DNA of 5,157 bases from NCBI GenBank assembly GCA_021817875.1, contig JAKAFQ010000342.1, positions 1 to 5,157 on the forward strand, written 5' to 3'. The notes beneath the pieces were generated by a model. That model had not been told where the DNA came from. It did not search any database and was given only the letters and a program-made list of their open reading frames with translations. Every line of letters starts with the position of its first letter. Positions within the stretch are counted from its first letter, which is position 1. Origin of the DNA: Pseudomonadota bacterium (GTDB lineage Bacteria; Pseudomonadota; Gammaproteobacteria; Steroidobacterales; Steroidobacteraceae). This document shows, piece by piece, positions 1 to 5,157 of the stretch. The translations under genes were made by a program, and so were the position numbers.

Positions 1-253
1 CGTTCTGCCCATCAAGATGGAACTCACCGGCAGCTACCATCAGTTCGGGCAGTTCGCCAGCGACATTGCCGCGTTGTCGCGCATCGTCACCCTGCACGAC
101 ATCCACATCAAGCCGACGGCCAAGGGTGCCTTCGATTCGCTCTCTCTGACCCTGACTGCCAACACCTATCGCTACCTGACCGCGGACGAGCTGGCAGCCC
201 GGAGCGCGCACAAGCACAAGTTCGCCCACCCGCCGCACCGGGGACCGGGCTGA
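1..253 (+). CDS. pilO: PilO, type IV pilus inner-membrane alignment protein (3' part only)
   Basis: The reading frame enters from the left edge (first full codon at position 2) and ends at TGA 251-253, giving the last 83 residues. The segment around GSYHQFGQFASDIAALSRIV followed by HDIHIKP is the typical C-terminal ferredoxin-like domain of PilO. In this family PilO is a bitopic inner-membrane protein that pairs with PilN and binds PilP, forming the PilMNOP complex that links the cytoplasmic motor to the PilQ secretin. Its transmembrane and coiled-coil N-terminus lies outside the window. The final 17 or so residues form a His-, Pro- and Arg-rich tail (four His) that looks unstructured and is probably lineage-specific. 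The internal ATG at 17 is not the start, because the upstream codons already read as PilO (VLPIK). The pilP gene follows after 20 nt. The identification is strong from motif recognition and gene order; I did not run an alignment. Confidence 0.93.
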   Translation, partial: VLPIKMELTGSYHQFGQFASDIAALSRIVTLHDIHIKPTAKGAFDSLSLTLTANTYRYLTADELAARSAHKHKFAHPPHRGPG

Positions 254-273
254 AGGCGCGAAGGAGCACAGGC

Positions 274-789
274 ATGACCCTCCCCATCCGACCCGGCGCT
301 CTGGCCCGCACGTGCGTCGCCCTCGGCTGCCTGGCCCTCGCGGCCTGCTCGAGCGCCGACGACAATCTGCAGCATTTCATCGCGCAGACCGACAGTCAGC
401 CGGGTGGCTACGTCAAACCGCTGCCGGCAGTCCCGAAGTACCGGACATTCACCTACACCGACCAGGACAGGCGCTCGCCTTTCGTGCCGAGCGAAGGGCC
501 CGGGATGAATTCGGTCCGCCCGGACATTTCGCGTCCGCGCCAGTATCTCGAGCAATTTCCGCTCGATACACTGACGATGGTGGGGATACTGCGCATGAAA
601 GGCACGCTCTATGGGCTGGTGCAGACCAAGGACGGCATCGTCCACCGGGTGACGGTCGGCAACTACATGGGTCAGAACGACGGCCGCATTGTCCGGATCA
701 CTCCGACGCAGATCAGCCTGGTCGAGGTGGTCCCGGACGGACTCGGCGGATACATGAAGCGGCCGGCCGCCCTGGGCATCAGTCATTGA
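274..789 (+). CDS. pilP: PilP, type IV pilus assembly lipoprotein
   Basis: This 171-residue protein has the usual PilP length and layout. A short positively charged N-terminus and hydrophobic stretch lead to a lipobox L22-A23-A24-C25, so it should be lipidated at Cys25 and held in the inner membrane by the lipid. The next section is flexible and Pro-rich, with the conserved pattern GGYVKPLP...YRTFTY...RSPF (about residues 44-70). The compact beta-domain starts near residue 90 (Q90-YLEQFPLDTLTMVG) and contains G129-N130-Y131 and GRI, all PilP hallmarks. In the family, the flexible part binds the PilN/PilO dimer and the beta-domain contacts the N0 domain of PilQ, bridging inner and outer membrane. 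The start at 274 is supported by AAGGAG at 261-266, 7 nt upstream. It lies 20 nt after pilO and 38 nt before pilQ, so it is very likely part of one operon. Nothing unusual was seen. Confidence 0.96.
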   Translation: MTLPIRPGALARTCVALGCLALAACSSADDNLQHFIAQTDSQPGGYVKPLPAVPKYRTFTYTDQDRRSPFVPSEGPGMNSVRPDISRPRQYLEQFPLDTLTMVGILRMKGTLYGLVQTKDGIVHRVTVGNYMGQNDGRIVRITPTQISLVEVVPDGLGGYMKRPAALGISH

Positions 790-814
790 ACCAACAGGCA
801 GCACATGCTCCAGC

Positions 815-820
815 AGGGAG
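815..820 (+). promoter_or_regulatory. Shine-Dalgarno site fixing the pilQ start
   Basis: AGGGAG at 815-820 lies 7 nt before the ATG at 828. It matters because the pilQ frame is open for another 172 codons upstream (to 312), across pilP. The ribosome site together with the signal peptide that begins at 828 shows that the upstream part is not translated as PilQ. Confidence 0.8.
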
Positions 821-827
821 TCCACGA

Positions 828-2981
828 ATGAAACGCCTTCCGTCCAGACTTCGCATCCTGGAGGCAGCCGCCCTGTCCCTGCTGCTGGCCCTGCCGGCGT
901 TGCCGGCGCGCGCCTCGGGCGATGCGAACCTGCAGTCCGTAGAGGTGCAGCCTCTGCCGCACGCGCAGCTGCAGTTGACGCTGCACCTGTCAGCACCGGC
1001 GCCGCGGCCGCTGTCCTTCACCATGGATCAACCGGCGCGCCTCGTCATCGACCTGCCGTCGACCCGCCTGGCCCTGGCTTCGGACCTCATCCGCGTGAAG
1101 TCGGGTGGACTCGAATCGATCCTGGCTGCCGAGAGCAAGCATCGCTCGCGTCTGGTGCTGACGCTCGACCGGATGATGCCCTACGAGCTGCAGCGACGCG
1201 GCAACGATATCCTGGTGACACTCGGAGGAGCGGCGTCGGTCGCCTCGAGCACAGCCGGGCAGGCCGGCTCGCCGGCGGCCGCAACCGTCTCGCCTGCGGC
1301 CGGCGCGGCCGTCCCGTGGGAAATCCGCAGCATCGATTTCCGTCGCAGCACCGATGGCGCCGGCAAGGTCGTCGTGCAGCTCTCCGATCCGCACATTCCG
1401 GTCAACCTGACCCGGCTCGGCAATCACGTCACCGTCGACTTTGGCAAAGCCGCGGTCCCCGTCGATCTGCTGCGTCGCTATGACGCCAGAGATTTCGGCA
1501 CGCCGGTCACCGATTTCGATGTGACCCGCACCCCCGGCGGGTCGCGGATCACCATCGACGGCACCGGCGCGTTCGACGAGATGGCCTATCAGGCCGATAA
1601 CCAGTACGTGGTGGAACTGCGGCCGGTGACCCAGGGACAGGCCCTGGTGCAGCGGCCGAAATACACCGGTCAGCGGCTGTCGCTCGATTTCCAGGACATC
1701 AAGGTGCGCGCCGTGCTGCAGCTGCTGGCGGACGCCAGCGGTCAGAACATCGTGGTCAGCGACTCGGTGAATGGCAGCGTCACGCTGCGCCTGCACGATG
1801 TGCCCTGGGACCAGGCGCTGCACCTGATCCTGCAGACCAAGGGGCTCGGCGAGGAGAAACAGGGCAACGTCATCCTGGTGGCCCCGCAGGCCGAGCTCGC
1901 CGCGCGCGAGAAAGCCGAGCTCGCCGCGCGCCGAGCCGTGCGGGATCTCGAGCCGCTGCAGTCGGAGTACCTGCAGATCAACTATGCCAAGGCGGCGGAC
2001 CTCGCCTCGCTCATCAAGTCGCAGGGCAACTCGCTGCTGTCCAAGCGCGGCGTGGTGTCGGTGGACAACCGCACCAACACGCTGCTGCTGCAGGACACTC
2101 CCCAGCGGCTCGAGCAGATCAACCGGCTGGTGAAGCGGCTCGACGTACCGATCCGCCAGGTGCTGATCGAGGCGCGCATCGTGCTCGTCAACAACGATTT
2201 CGAGCGCAAGCTGGGCACCCGCCTGGGCCTGACCGACGTGCAGGCCAACGGAGCCAATGGCATCGTGGACACCACGGGAACCGCGGCGGGCAGCGATACG
2301 ATCCTGGGTTCCGCCCTCAGTAATGTCCAAAGCACCGGCAATCCGTTCCCGGTCACCATCCCGACCGGTTCCAACGCCGCGAACCGCTACAACATCAATT
2401 TGCCGGTATCGAATCCCGTGGGCTCGATCGCCTTCGGCATCCTCAGCGGCAACTACCTGGTGGACCTCGAGCTTTCCGCGGCCCAGGCCGAAACGCAGGC
2501 CAAGGTCATCTCCTCGCCACGGGTCATCACGGCCGATCAGAAAGAGGCCACCATCGAGCAGGGCGTGGAGATCCCCTACCAGCAGTCCGCATCGAGCGGC
2601 GCAACGTCCGTCGCCTTCAAGAAGGCGGTGCTGATGCTCAAGGCGACGCCGCAGATCACGCCGGACAACCGGGTCATACTCGATCTGGAAGTGCGCGATG
2701 ATCAGGTGGGCCAGACGTTCGTGGCCTCGGGCGGCATCGACGTGCCGGCGATCGACACGCGCGAGATCACCACCCAGGTACTGGTCAATGACGGCCAGAC
2801 CGTGGTGCTCGGCGGCATTCTGCAGACCACGTCCAGCAACGTCGCCAACAAGGTGCCGTGGCTGGGCGATATCCCGGTCCTGGGGCACCTTTTCAAAAAC
2901 ACCGACCGGACCAATAACAAGGATGAACTGCTGGTGTTCATCACACCGAAGATCATTCGTCAGAATCTCTCGGCCTATTAG
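828..2981 (+). CDS. pilQ: PilQ, type IV pilus outer-membrane secretin
   Basis: The protein has 717 residues, normal for PilQ. It begins with a Sec signal peptide (basic MKRLPSRLR, hydrophobic core, likely cleavage after A27-R28-A29). Two AMIN domains, which in the family bind peptidoglycan, lie at about 35-115 and 164-255, separated by an Ala/Ser/Gly-rich linker around 138-162. A secretin N0/STN domain starts near S285 (SLDFQDIKVRAVLQLLADASG). A charged helical linker with an 8-residue tandem repeat (355-370) follows, then the N1/NolW-like domain near 379-450. The secretin barrel domain covers the C-terminal part, with QAKVISSPRVIT around 557-568 and the signature VPWLGDIPVLGHLFK at 676-690. 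It ends with a typical DELLVFITPKII tail. As a multimeric gated channel it lets the pilus cross the outer membrane and contacts PilP through N0; many homologues need a PilF/PilW-type pilotin. All domains are present and in frame, with no sign of damage. The start at 828 has a good Shine-Dalgarno site. Confidence 0.97.
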   Translation: MKRLPSRLRILEAAALSLLLALPALPARASGDANLQSVEVQPLPHAQLQLTLHLSAPAPRPLSFTMDQPARLVIDLPSTRLALASDLIRVKSGGLESILAAESKHRSRLVLTLDRMMPYELQRRGNDILVTLGGAASVASSTAGQAGSPAAATVSPAAGAAVPWEIRSIDFRRSTDGAGKVVVQLSDPHIPVNLTRLGNHVTVDFGKAAVPVDLLRRYDARDFGTPVTDFDVTRTPGGSRITIDGTGAFDEMAYQADNQYVVELRPVTQGQALVQRPKYTGQRLSLDFQDIKVRAVLQLLADASGQNIVVSDSVNGSVTLRLHDVPWDQALHLILQTKGLGEEKQGNVILVAPQAELAAREKAELAARRAVRDLEPLQSEYLQINYAKAADLASLIKSQGNSLLSKRGVVSVDNRTNTLLLQDTPQRLEQINRLVKRLDVPIRQVLIEARIVLVNNDFERKLGTRLGLTDVQANGANGIVDTTGTAAGSDTILGSALSNVQSTGNPFPVTIPTGSNAANRYNINLPVSNPVGSIAFGILSGNYLVDLELSAAQAETQAKVISSPRVITADQKEATIEQGVEIPYQQSASSGATSVAFKKAVLMLKATPQITPDNRVILDLEVRDDQVGQTFVASGGIDVPAIDTREITTQVLVNDGQTVVLGGILQTTSSNVANKVPWLGDIPVLGHLFKNTDRTNNKDELLVFITPKIIRQNLSAY
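1890..1937 (+). repeat. In-frame 24-bp tandem repeat in the PilQ N0-N1 linker
   Basis: An 18-nt sequence at 1890-1907 recurs exactly at 1914-1931, giving a 24-nt period. It encodes AELAAREK followed by AELAARRA (PilQ residues 355-370). The segment is rich in Ala, Glu, Arg and Lys and should form a short charged helix between the N0 and N1 domains. Charged linkers are common at this place in PilQ proteins, so this is probably a local duplication within a tolerant linker. Confidence 0.8.
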
Positions 2982-2997
2982 CGCGGGGGACGCGCGC

Positions 2998-3079
2998 GGG
3001 GCAGGCCGGGCAAGCGCTGCCTGCGCCACGGGCCGGGAGGCGCGAAAAGGGACGGCGATTCGCTTGCCCGGCCTGTCCT
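2998..3079 (+). repeat. Long inverted repeat in the pilQ-aroK spacer
   Basis: Bases 3002-3016 pair perfectly with 3061-3075 (15 bp), and four more pairs including two G-U extend the stem to 2998/3079 in RNA. The 44-nt loop contains a small hairpin (3023-3027 with 3039-3043). Alternative pairings exist: 3001-3006 can pair with 3019-3024, and 3031-3037 can pair with 3067-3073, each excluding the main stem. The structure begins 16 nt after the pilQ stop. No T-run follows, so it does not look like a standard Rho-independent terminator. It might protect the 3' end of the pil mRNA, slow readthrough into aroK, or be the remains of a small repeat element. Confidence 0.7.
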
Positions 3080-3083
3080 CCGA

Positions 3084-3133
3084 CTCCGCCGGCGGGGCCG
3101 GCGCGGCGCCGGCAGCGAAGCCCCGCAGCGGAG
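3084..3133 (+). other. Compact GC-rich stem-loop in the pilQ-aroK spacer
   Basis: CTCCGC (3084-3089) pairs with GCGGAG (3128-3133). After a small internal loop, GCGGGGC (3092-3098) pairs with GCCCCGC (3120-3126). The enclosed 21 nt hold most of a near-perfect palindrome (3097-3113, 8-bp arms around one base). An alternative fold pairs 3095-3103 with 3135-3143. No T-run follows. The size and shape resemble REP-type extragenic palindromes, but only one copy lies in this window, so that is only a possibility. A weaker stem (3153-3159 with 3176-3182) follows it. Confidence 0.55.
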
Positions 3134-3203
3134 CCGCCGGCCCGCTGGCGAACCAGGGCTGACCAGGACGTCGGCGCCCTGGCCGTTTCGAGGTGGCGGG
3201 CCC

Positions 3204-3212
3204 TGCTATGCT
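3204..3212 (+). promoter_or_regulatory. Possible extended -10 promoter for aroK-aroB
   Basis: TGCTATGCT fits the extended -10 pattern (TGn followed by a TATAAT-like hexamer, four of six bases matching). There is no convincing -35; the region 3184-3191 (CGTTTCGA) is only weakly similar. Initiation would fall near 3219-3221, just 3-5 nt before the aroK ATG. This would fit with the lack of a clear Shine-Dalgarno sequence there. It is a prediction from pattern alone, in a GC-rich genome where sigma-70 sites are hard to judge. Confidence 0.35.
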
Positions 3213-3223
3213 TTGCCGGGTCT

Positions 3224-3742
3224 ATGGCAGACAAACCCCCCAATATCTTTCTCGTGGGACCCATGGGCTCCGGCAAGAGCGCGGTCGGGCGCAGCCTCGC
3301 GAGGCACCTGCGGGTGCCGTTCCATGACAGCGACGCCGAGATCGAGCGACGTACCGGAGTCGATATCCCGTTCATCTTCGAGAAGGAGGGCGAGTCCGGA
3401 TTCCGGGAGCGAGAGCGCGAGGCGCTCATGGCGCTCACCCGGTTGCGCCACATCGTGCTTGCCACCGGAGGGGGCGCGATCCTGCTGCCGGAAAACCGGC
3501 GCCTGCTGTCCGAGAACGGCTGGGTCATTTACCTGCGAACCTCGGTCGCCCAGCAGGCCGAGCGGGTCAAGCTCGGGAGGCACCGGCCGCTGCTCAACGG
3601 GGCGGAGGATGCCGCCGCCCGGCTGCGCGAGCTCATGGAATGGCGCGATCCGCTCTACGATTCGATCGCCGATCGCGTCATTTCGACCGACGGGCGACAG
3701 ATCAAGACCGTGGTCCGCGACATCATCCGGATGATCCGCTAG
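3224..3742 (+). CDS. aroK: Shikimate kinase
   Basis: The 172-residue protein phosphorylates shikimate with ATP to shikimate 3-phosphate in the cytoplasm, on the route to chorismate. It shows the full set of family motifs. The P-loop GPMGSGKS is at residues 12-19, D35-S36-D37 and R61 (in GFRERE) are expected to hold Mg and shikimate, and the glycine triplet is at 82-84 (ATGGGA). The mobile lid has R121 in RPLL, and R141 lies in EWRDPLY. The N-terminus MADKPPNIFLVGPMG closely resembles that of E. coli AroK, which supports the ATG at 3224 even though no clear Shine-Dalgarno sequence precedes it. It lies 242 nt after pilQ, with structured DNA between, and 10 nt before aroB, with which it is presumably cotranscribed. 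AroK rather than AroL is chosen from the gene order and sequence likeness. Confidence 0.97.
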   Translation: MADKPPNIFLVGPMGSGKSAVGRSLARHLRVPFHDSDAEIERRTGVDIPFIFEKEGESGFREREREALMALTRLRHIVLATGGGAILLPENRRLLSENGWVIYLRTSVAQQAERVKLGRHRPLLNGAEDAAARLRELMEWRDPLYDSIADRVISTDGRQIKTVVRDIIRMIR

Positions 3743-3752
3743 ATTCCCGACC

Positions 3753-4829
3753 ATGGACACTCTGAACGTCGAGCTGGGCCCGCGCAGCTACCCGATCCTG
3801 ATCGGGCAGGGCCTTCTGCGGGACCACGAGGTATTCCGCCAGCACGTCGCCGCACGCGACATCCTGATCGTCAGCAACACCACGGTTGCGCCGCTGTACC
3901 TGCGCGTCCTGGAGGACAGCCTGCAGCCACGCAAAGCCCTCACCACACTGCTGCCGGACGGCGAGGCCCACAAGACGCTGGGCACGGTCGGGCGGATTCT
4001 CGATGTACTGGTCGCCAATCGTTTCGGGCGGGATTGCGTCCTGGTGGCGCTCGGCGGCGGCGTGGTGGGCGACGTGGCGGGCTTTGCCGCTGCGATCTAT
4101 CAGCGTGGGGTCTGCTTCGTGCAGGTGCCGACGACGCTCCTGGCGCAGGTCGATTCGTCCGTGGGCGGCAAGACAGGCGTCAATCATCCCGGCGGCAAGA
4201 ACCTGATCGGCGCCTTTCACCAGCCATCGGCGGTGCTCGCCGATACCCACACGCTTGCGACGCTCCCTGCACGGGAGCTGCGGGCGGGGCTGGCGGAAGT
4301 GATCAAATATGGCCTCATCTGTGACCGCCAGTTCTTCGCCTGGCTGGAGGAGCACGCCGACGCGCTGCTTGCCGGCGATCCGGCCGCGCTGGCGCACGTG
4401 ATCCGCCGCGCCTGCGAGATCAAGGCGGCCATCGTCGGCCGGGACGAGCGCGAACACGGCGAACGGGCGCTGCTCAATCTCGGCCATACCTTCGGGCACG
4501 CGGTCGAATCCGCCACGGATTACACGCAATGGCTGCATGGGGAGGCGGTCGGAGCCGGCCTGGTGATGGCGGCCCGCATGTCACAGGAAAGCGGGTTGCT
4601 GGGCATGCAGGATCTCGAGCGCGTGATGCGCCTCGTGACCCGCATGGGCCTGCCGGTGCGCGTGCCGGGCCTCTCCCCGGACGCCGTCCTCGATCACATG
4701 CGCATCGACAAGAAAGTACAGGCTGGGCGCATTCGCCTGGTGTTGCTGCGCGGGATCGGCGCCGCCTTCGTCACCGCCGAGTACGATGAAGTCTGCCTGC
4801 GGCGCGCGCTGGAATCCCATCTGGGGTGA
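3753..4829 (+). CDS. aroB: 3-dehydroquinate synthase
   Basis: This 358-residue enzyme converts DAHP to 3-dehydroquinate, the second step of the shikimate pathway, using NAD and a divalent metal (usually zinc). The NAD-binding part contains DGEAHKTL and the glycine motif G101-GGVVGD107. The active-site segment D134-SSVGGKTGVNHPGGKN150 carries K140 and K149. The three expected metal ligands are all present: E182 (in GLAEVIKYG), H245 (in NLGHTFGHA) and H262 (in WLHGEAVGAG), with nearly the same numbering as E. coli AroB (184, 247, 264). Length and motif order are normal, so the enzyme should be active. The ATG at 3753 follows aroK by 10 nt with no obvious Shine-Dalgarno sequence, so translational coupling to aroK is plausible. 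A dgt-family gene follows after a short gap. Confidence 0.97.
   Translation: MDTLNVELGPRSYPILIGQGLLRDHEVFRQHVAARDILIVSNTTVAPLYLRVLEDSLQPRKALTTLLPDGEAHKTLGTVGRILDVLVANRFGRDCVLVALGGGVVGDVAGFAAAIYQRGVCFVQVPTTLLAQVDSSVGGKTGVNHPGGKNLIGAFHQPSAVLADTHTLATLPARELRAGLAEVIKYGLICDRQFFAWLEEHADALLAGDPAALAHVIRRACEIKAAIVGRDEREHGERALLNLGHTFGHAVESATDYTQWLHGEAVGAGLVMAARMSQESGLLGMQDLERVMRLVTRMGLPVRVPGLSPDAVLDHMRIDKKVQAGRIRLVLLRGIGAAFVTAEYDEVCLRRALESHLG
4823..4829 (+). promoter_or_regulatory. Shine-Dalgarno-like site at the aroB stop, favouring a GTG start for dgt
   Basis: GGGGTGA overlaps the aroB stop codon and matches six of seven bases of GAGGTGA, which is complementary to the 16S rRNA tail. Its purine-rich part ends 9 nt before an in-frame GTG at 4836 but 24 nt before the ATG at 4851. 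If it is used, the downstream protein begins with MACTD five residues earlier. Confidence 0.4.
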
Positions 4830-4850
4830 GACCGGGTGGCCTGCACCGAT

Positions 4851-5157
4851 ATGAATCCGCAGCCCATCACCGATGCCCTGGCGCCTTTTGCCGCGCACGA
4901 ACAGCGCTCCCGCGGCCGGCGTCACCCCGAGCCCAGGCCGGAATTCCGCGGCGAGTATCAGCGGGATCGGGATCGCATCATCCACTCCAACGCCTTCCGT
5001 CGCCTGGTCTACAAAACCCAGGTGTTCGTCAATCACGAGGGCGATCTGTACCGCACACGCGTCACCCATTCGATTGAAGTGGCGCAGATCGCCCGATCGG
5101 TGGCGCGCGCGCTGCGCGTCGATGAAACCCTCACCGAGGCGATCAGCCTCGCGCACG
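4851..5157 (+). CDS. dgt: dGTPase-like dNTP triphosphohydrolase, HD superfamily (5' part only)
   Basis: The frame is open from ATG 4851 to the window edge, giving 102 residues. The sequence contains SRGRRHPEP, then [47 protein letters not shown] (split here for length), and ends in EAISLAH. These are the conserved N-terminal blocks of the deoxyguanosinetriphosphate triphosphohydrolase-like family. H73 in RVTHSIEV should be the first metal ligand of the HD domain. The window stops at H102 plus the first base of the next codon, inside the expected HD pair. Family members hydrolyse dNTPs to deoxynucleosides and triphosphate, and homologues of this subtype are often activated by other dNTPs rather than being strict dGTPases, so substrate specificity cannot be stated. 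The start is uncertain: an in-frame GTG at 4836 has the better ribosome site. It lies 6 to 21 nt after aroB, so cotranscription is likely. Confidence 0.9.
   Translation, partial: MNPQPITDALAPFAAHEQRSRGRRHPEPRPEFRGEYQRDRDRIIHSNAFRRLVYKTQVFVNHEGDLYRTRVTHSIEVAQIARSVARALRVDETLTEAISLAH

Noticed and set aside
312..827. In-frame extension of pilQ upstream over pilP (172 codons)
   Set aside because: It overlaps a convincing pilP in another frame, its translation is Arg/Pro-rich and non-homologous in look, and a signal peptide plus ribosome site mark the true start at 828.
172..996. A 274-codon minus-strand open frame opposite pilP and the start of pilQ
   Set aside because: No recognisable motif, no ribosome site that I could support, and it is antisense to clearly conserved genes; treated as a GC-driven shadow.
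990..3029. A 679-codon open frame on the minus strand opposite pilQ
   Set aside because: Its product is full of His, Arg, Asp, Gln and Val with no recognisable domain. Long antisense open frames are expected opposite GC-rich genes because stop codons are rare in that frame. The plus strand encodes an unmistakable PilQ.
2998..3079. Rho-independent terminator for the pil operon
   Set aside because: The loop is 44 nt and no T-run follows either arm, so the standard terminator pattern is not met.
2698..3162. A 154-codon plus-strand frame covering the pilQ end and part of the spacer
   Set aside because: It is out of frame with PilQ, rich in Arg, Ser and Trp, and has no recognisable domain; it persists only because of high GC.
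2982..3223. A small gene, tRNA or CRISPR array in the pilQ-aroK spacer
   Set aside because: No short frame with a ribosome site and sensible composition, no cloverleaf with a T-arm motif, and no regularly spaced direct repeats were seen.
3723..4538. A 271-codon minus-strand open frame opposite aroB
   Set aside because: Antisense to a complete AroB with all catalytic motifs, and no domain is recognisable in the translation.
4581..5156. A minus-strand open frame opposite the aroB end and dgt start
   Set aside because: Antisense to two conserved genes and without recognisable motifs.

Overview
The window is a GC-rich stretch (roughly two thirds G+C by eye) with all its genes on the plus strand. 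They are the 3' end of pilO, complete pilP and pilQ, complete aroK and aroB, and the 5' part of a dgt-type dNTP triphosphohydrolase gene. The order pilO-pilP-pilQ-aroK-aroB is the classical one for Gamma- and Betaproteobacteria with type IV pili, and a dGTPase-like gene after aroB is known from several of those lineages. The sequence therefore suggests a GC-rich gamma- or betaproteobacterium. I lean weakly towards a gammaproteobacterium because AroK and PilQ read much like gammaproteobacterial versions, but without a search this is an impression.

Positions 1-2981 are the end of a type IV pilus assembly operon. PilO (inner-membrane alignment complex) and PilP (lipoprotein) connect the inner-membrane motor platform to PilQ, the outer-membrane secretin through which the pilus passes. 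Gaps are short (20 nt pilO-pilP, 38 nt pilP-pilQ), and pilP and pilQ have good Shine-Dalgarno sequences 7 nt before their starts, so cotranscription is likely.

Positions 2982-3223 are a 242-nt non-coding spacer. It is the only part of the window whose content is not explained by well-known genes. It holds a 15-bp perfect inverted repeat with a 44-nt loop, then a compact GC-rich composite stem-loop, then a possible extended -10 promoter placed so close to the aroK ATG that the transcript would be nearly leaderless.

Positions 3224-4829 encode shikimate kinase (AroK) and 3-dehydroquinate synthase (AroB), two enzymes of the shikimate pathway to aromatic amino acids, 10 nt apart. From about 4836 or 4851 the dgt-family gene begins. 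It is cut by the window edge inside its metal-binding HD motif.

I found no mobile element, CRISPR array, tRNA or rRNA, and no sign of an undescribed system. The gene content is ordinary core genome. The spacer structure and the start sites of aroK and dgt are what deserve a second look.
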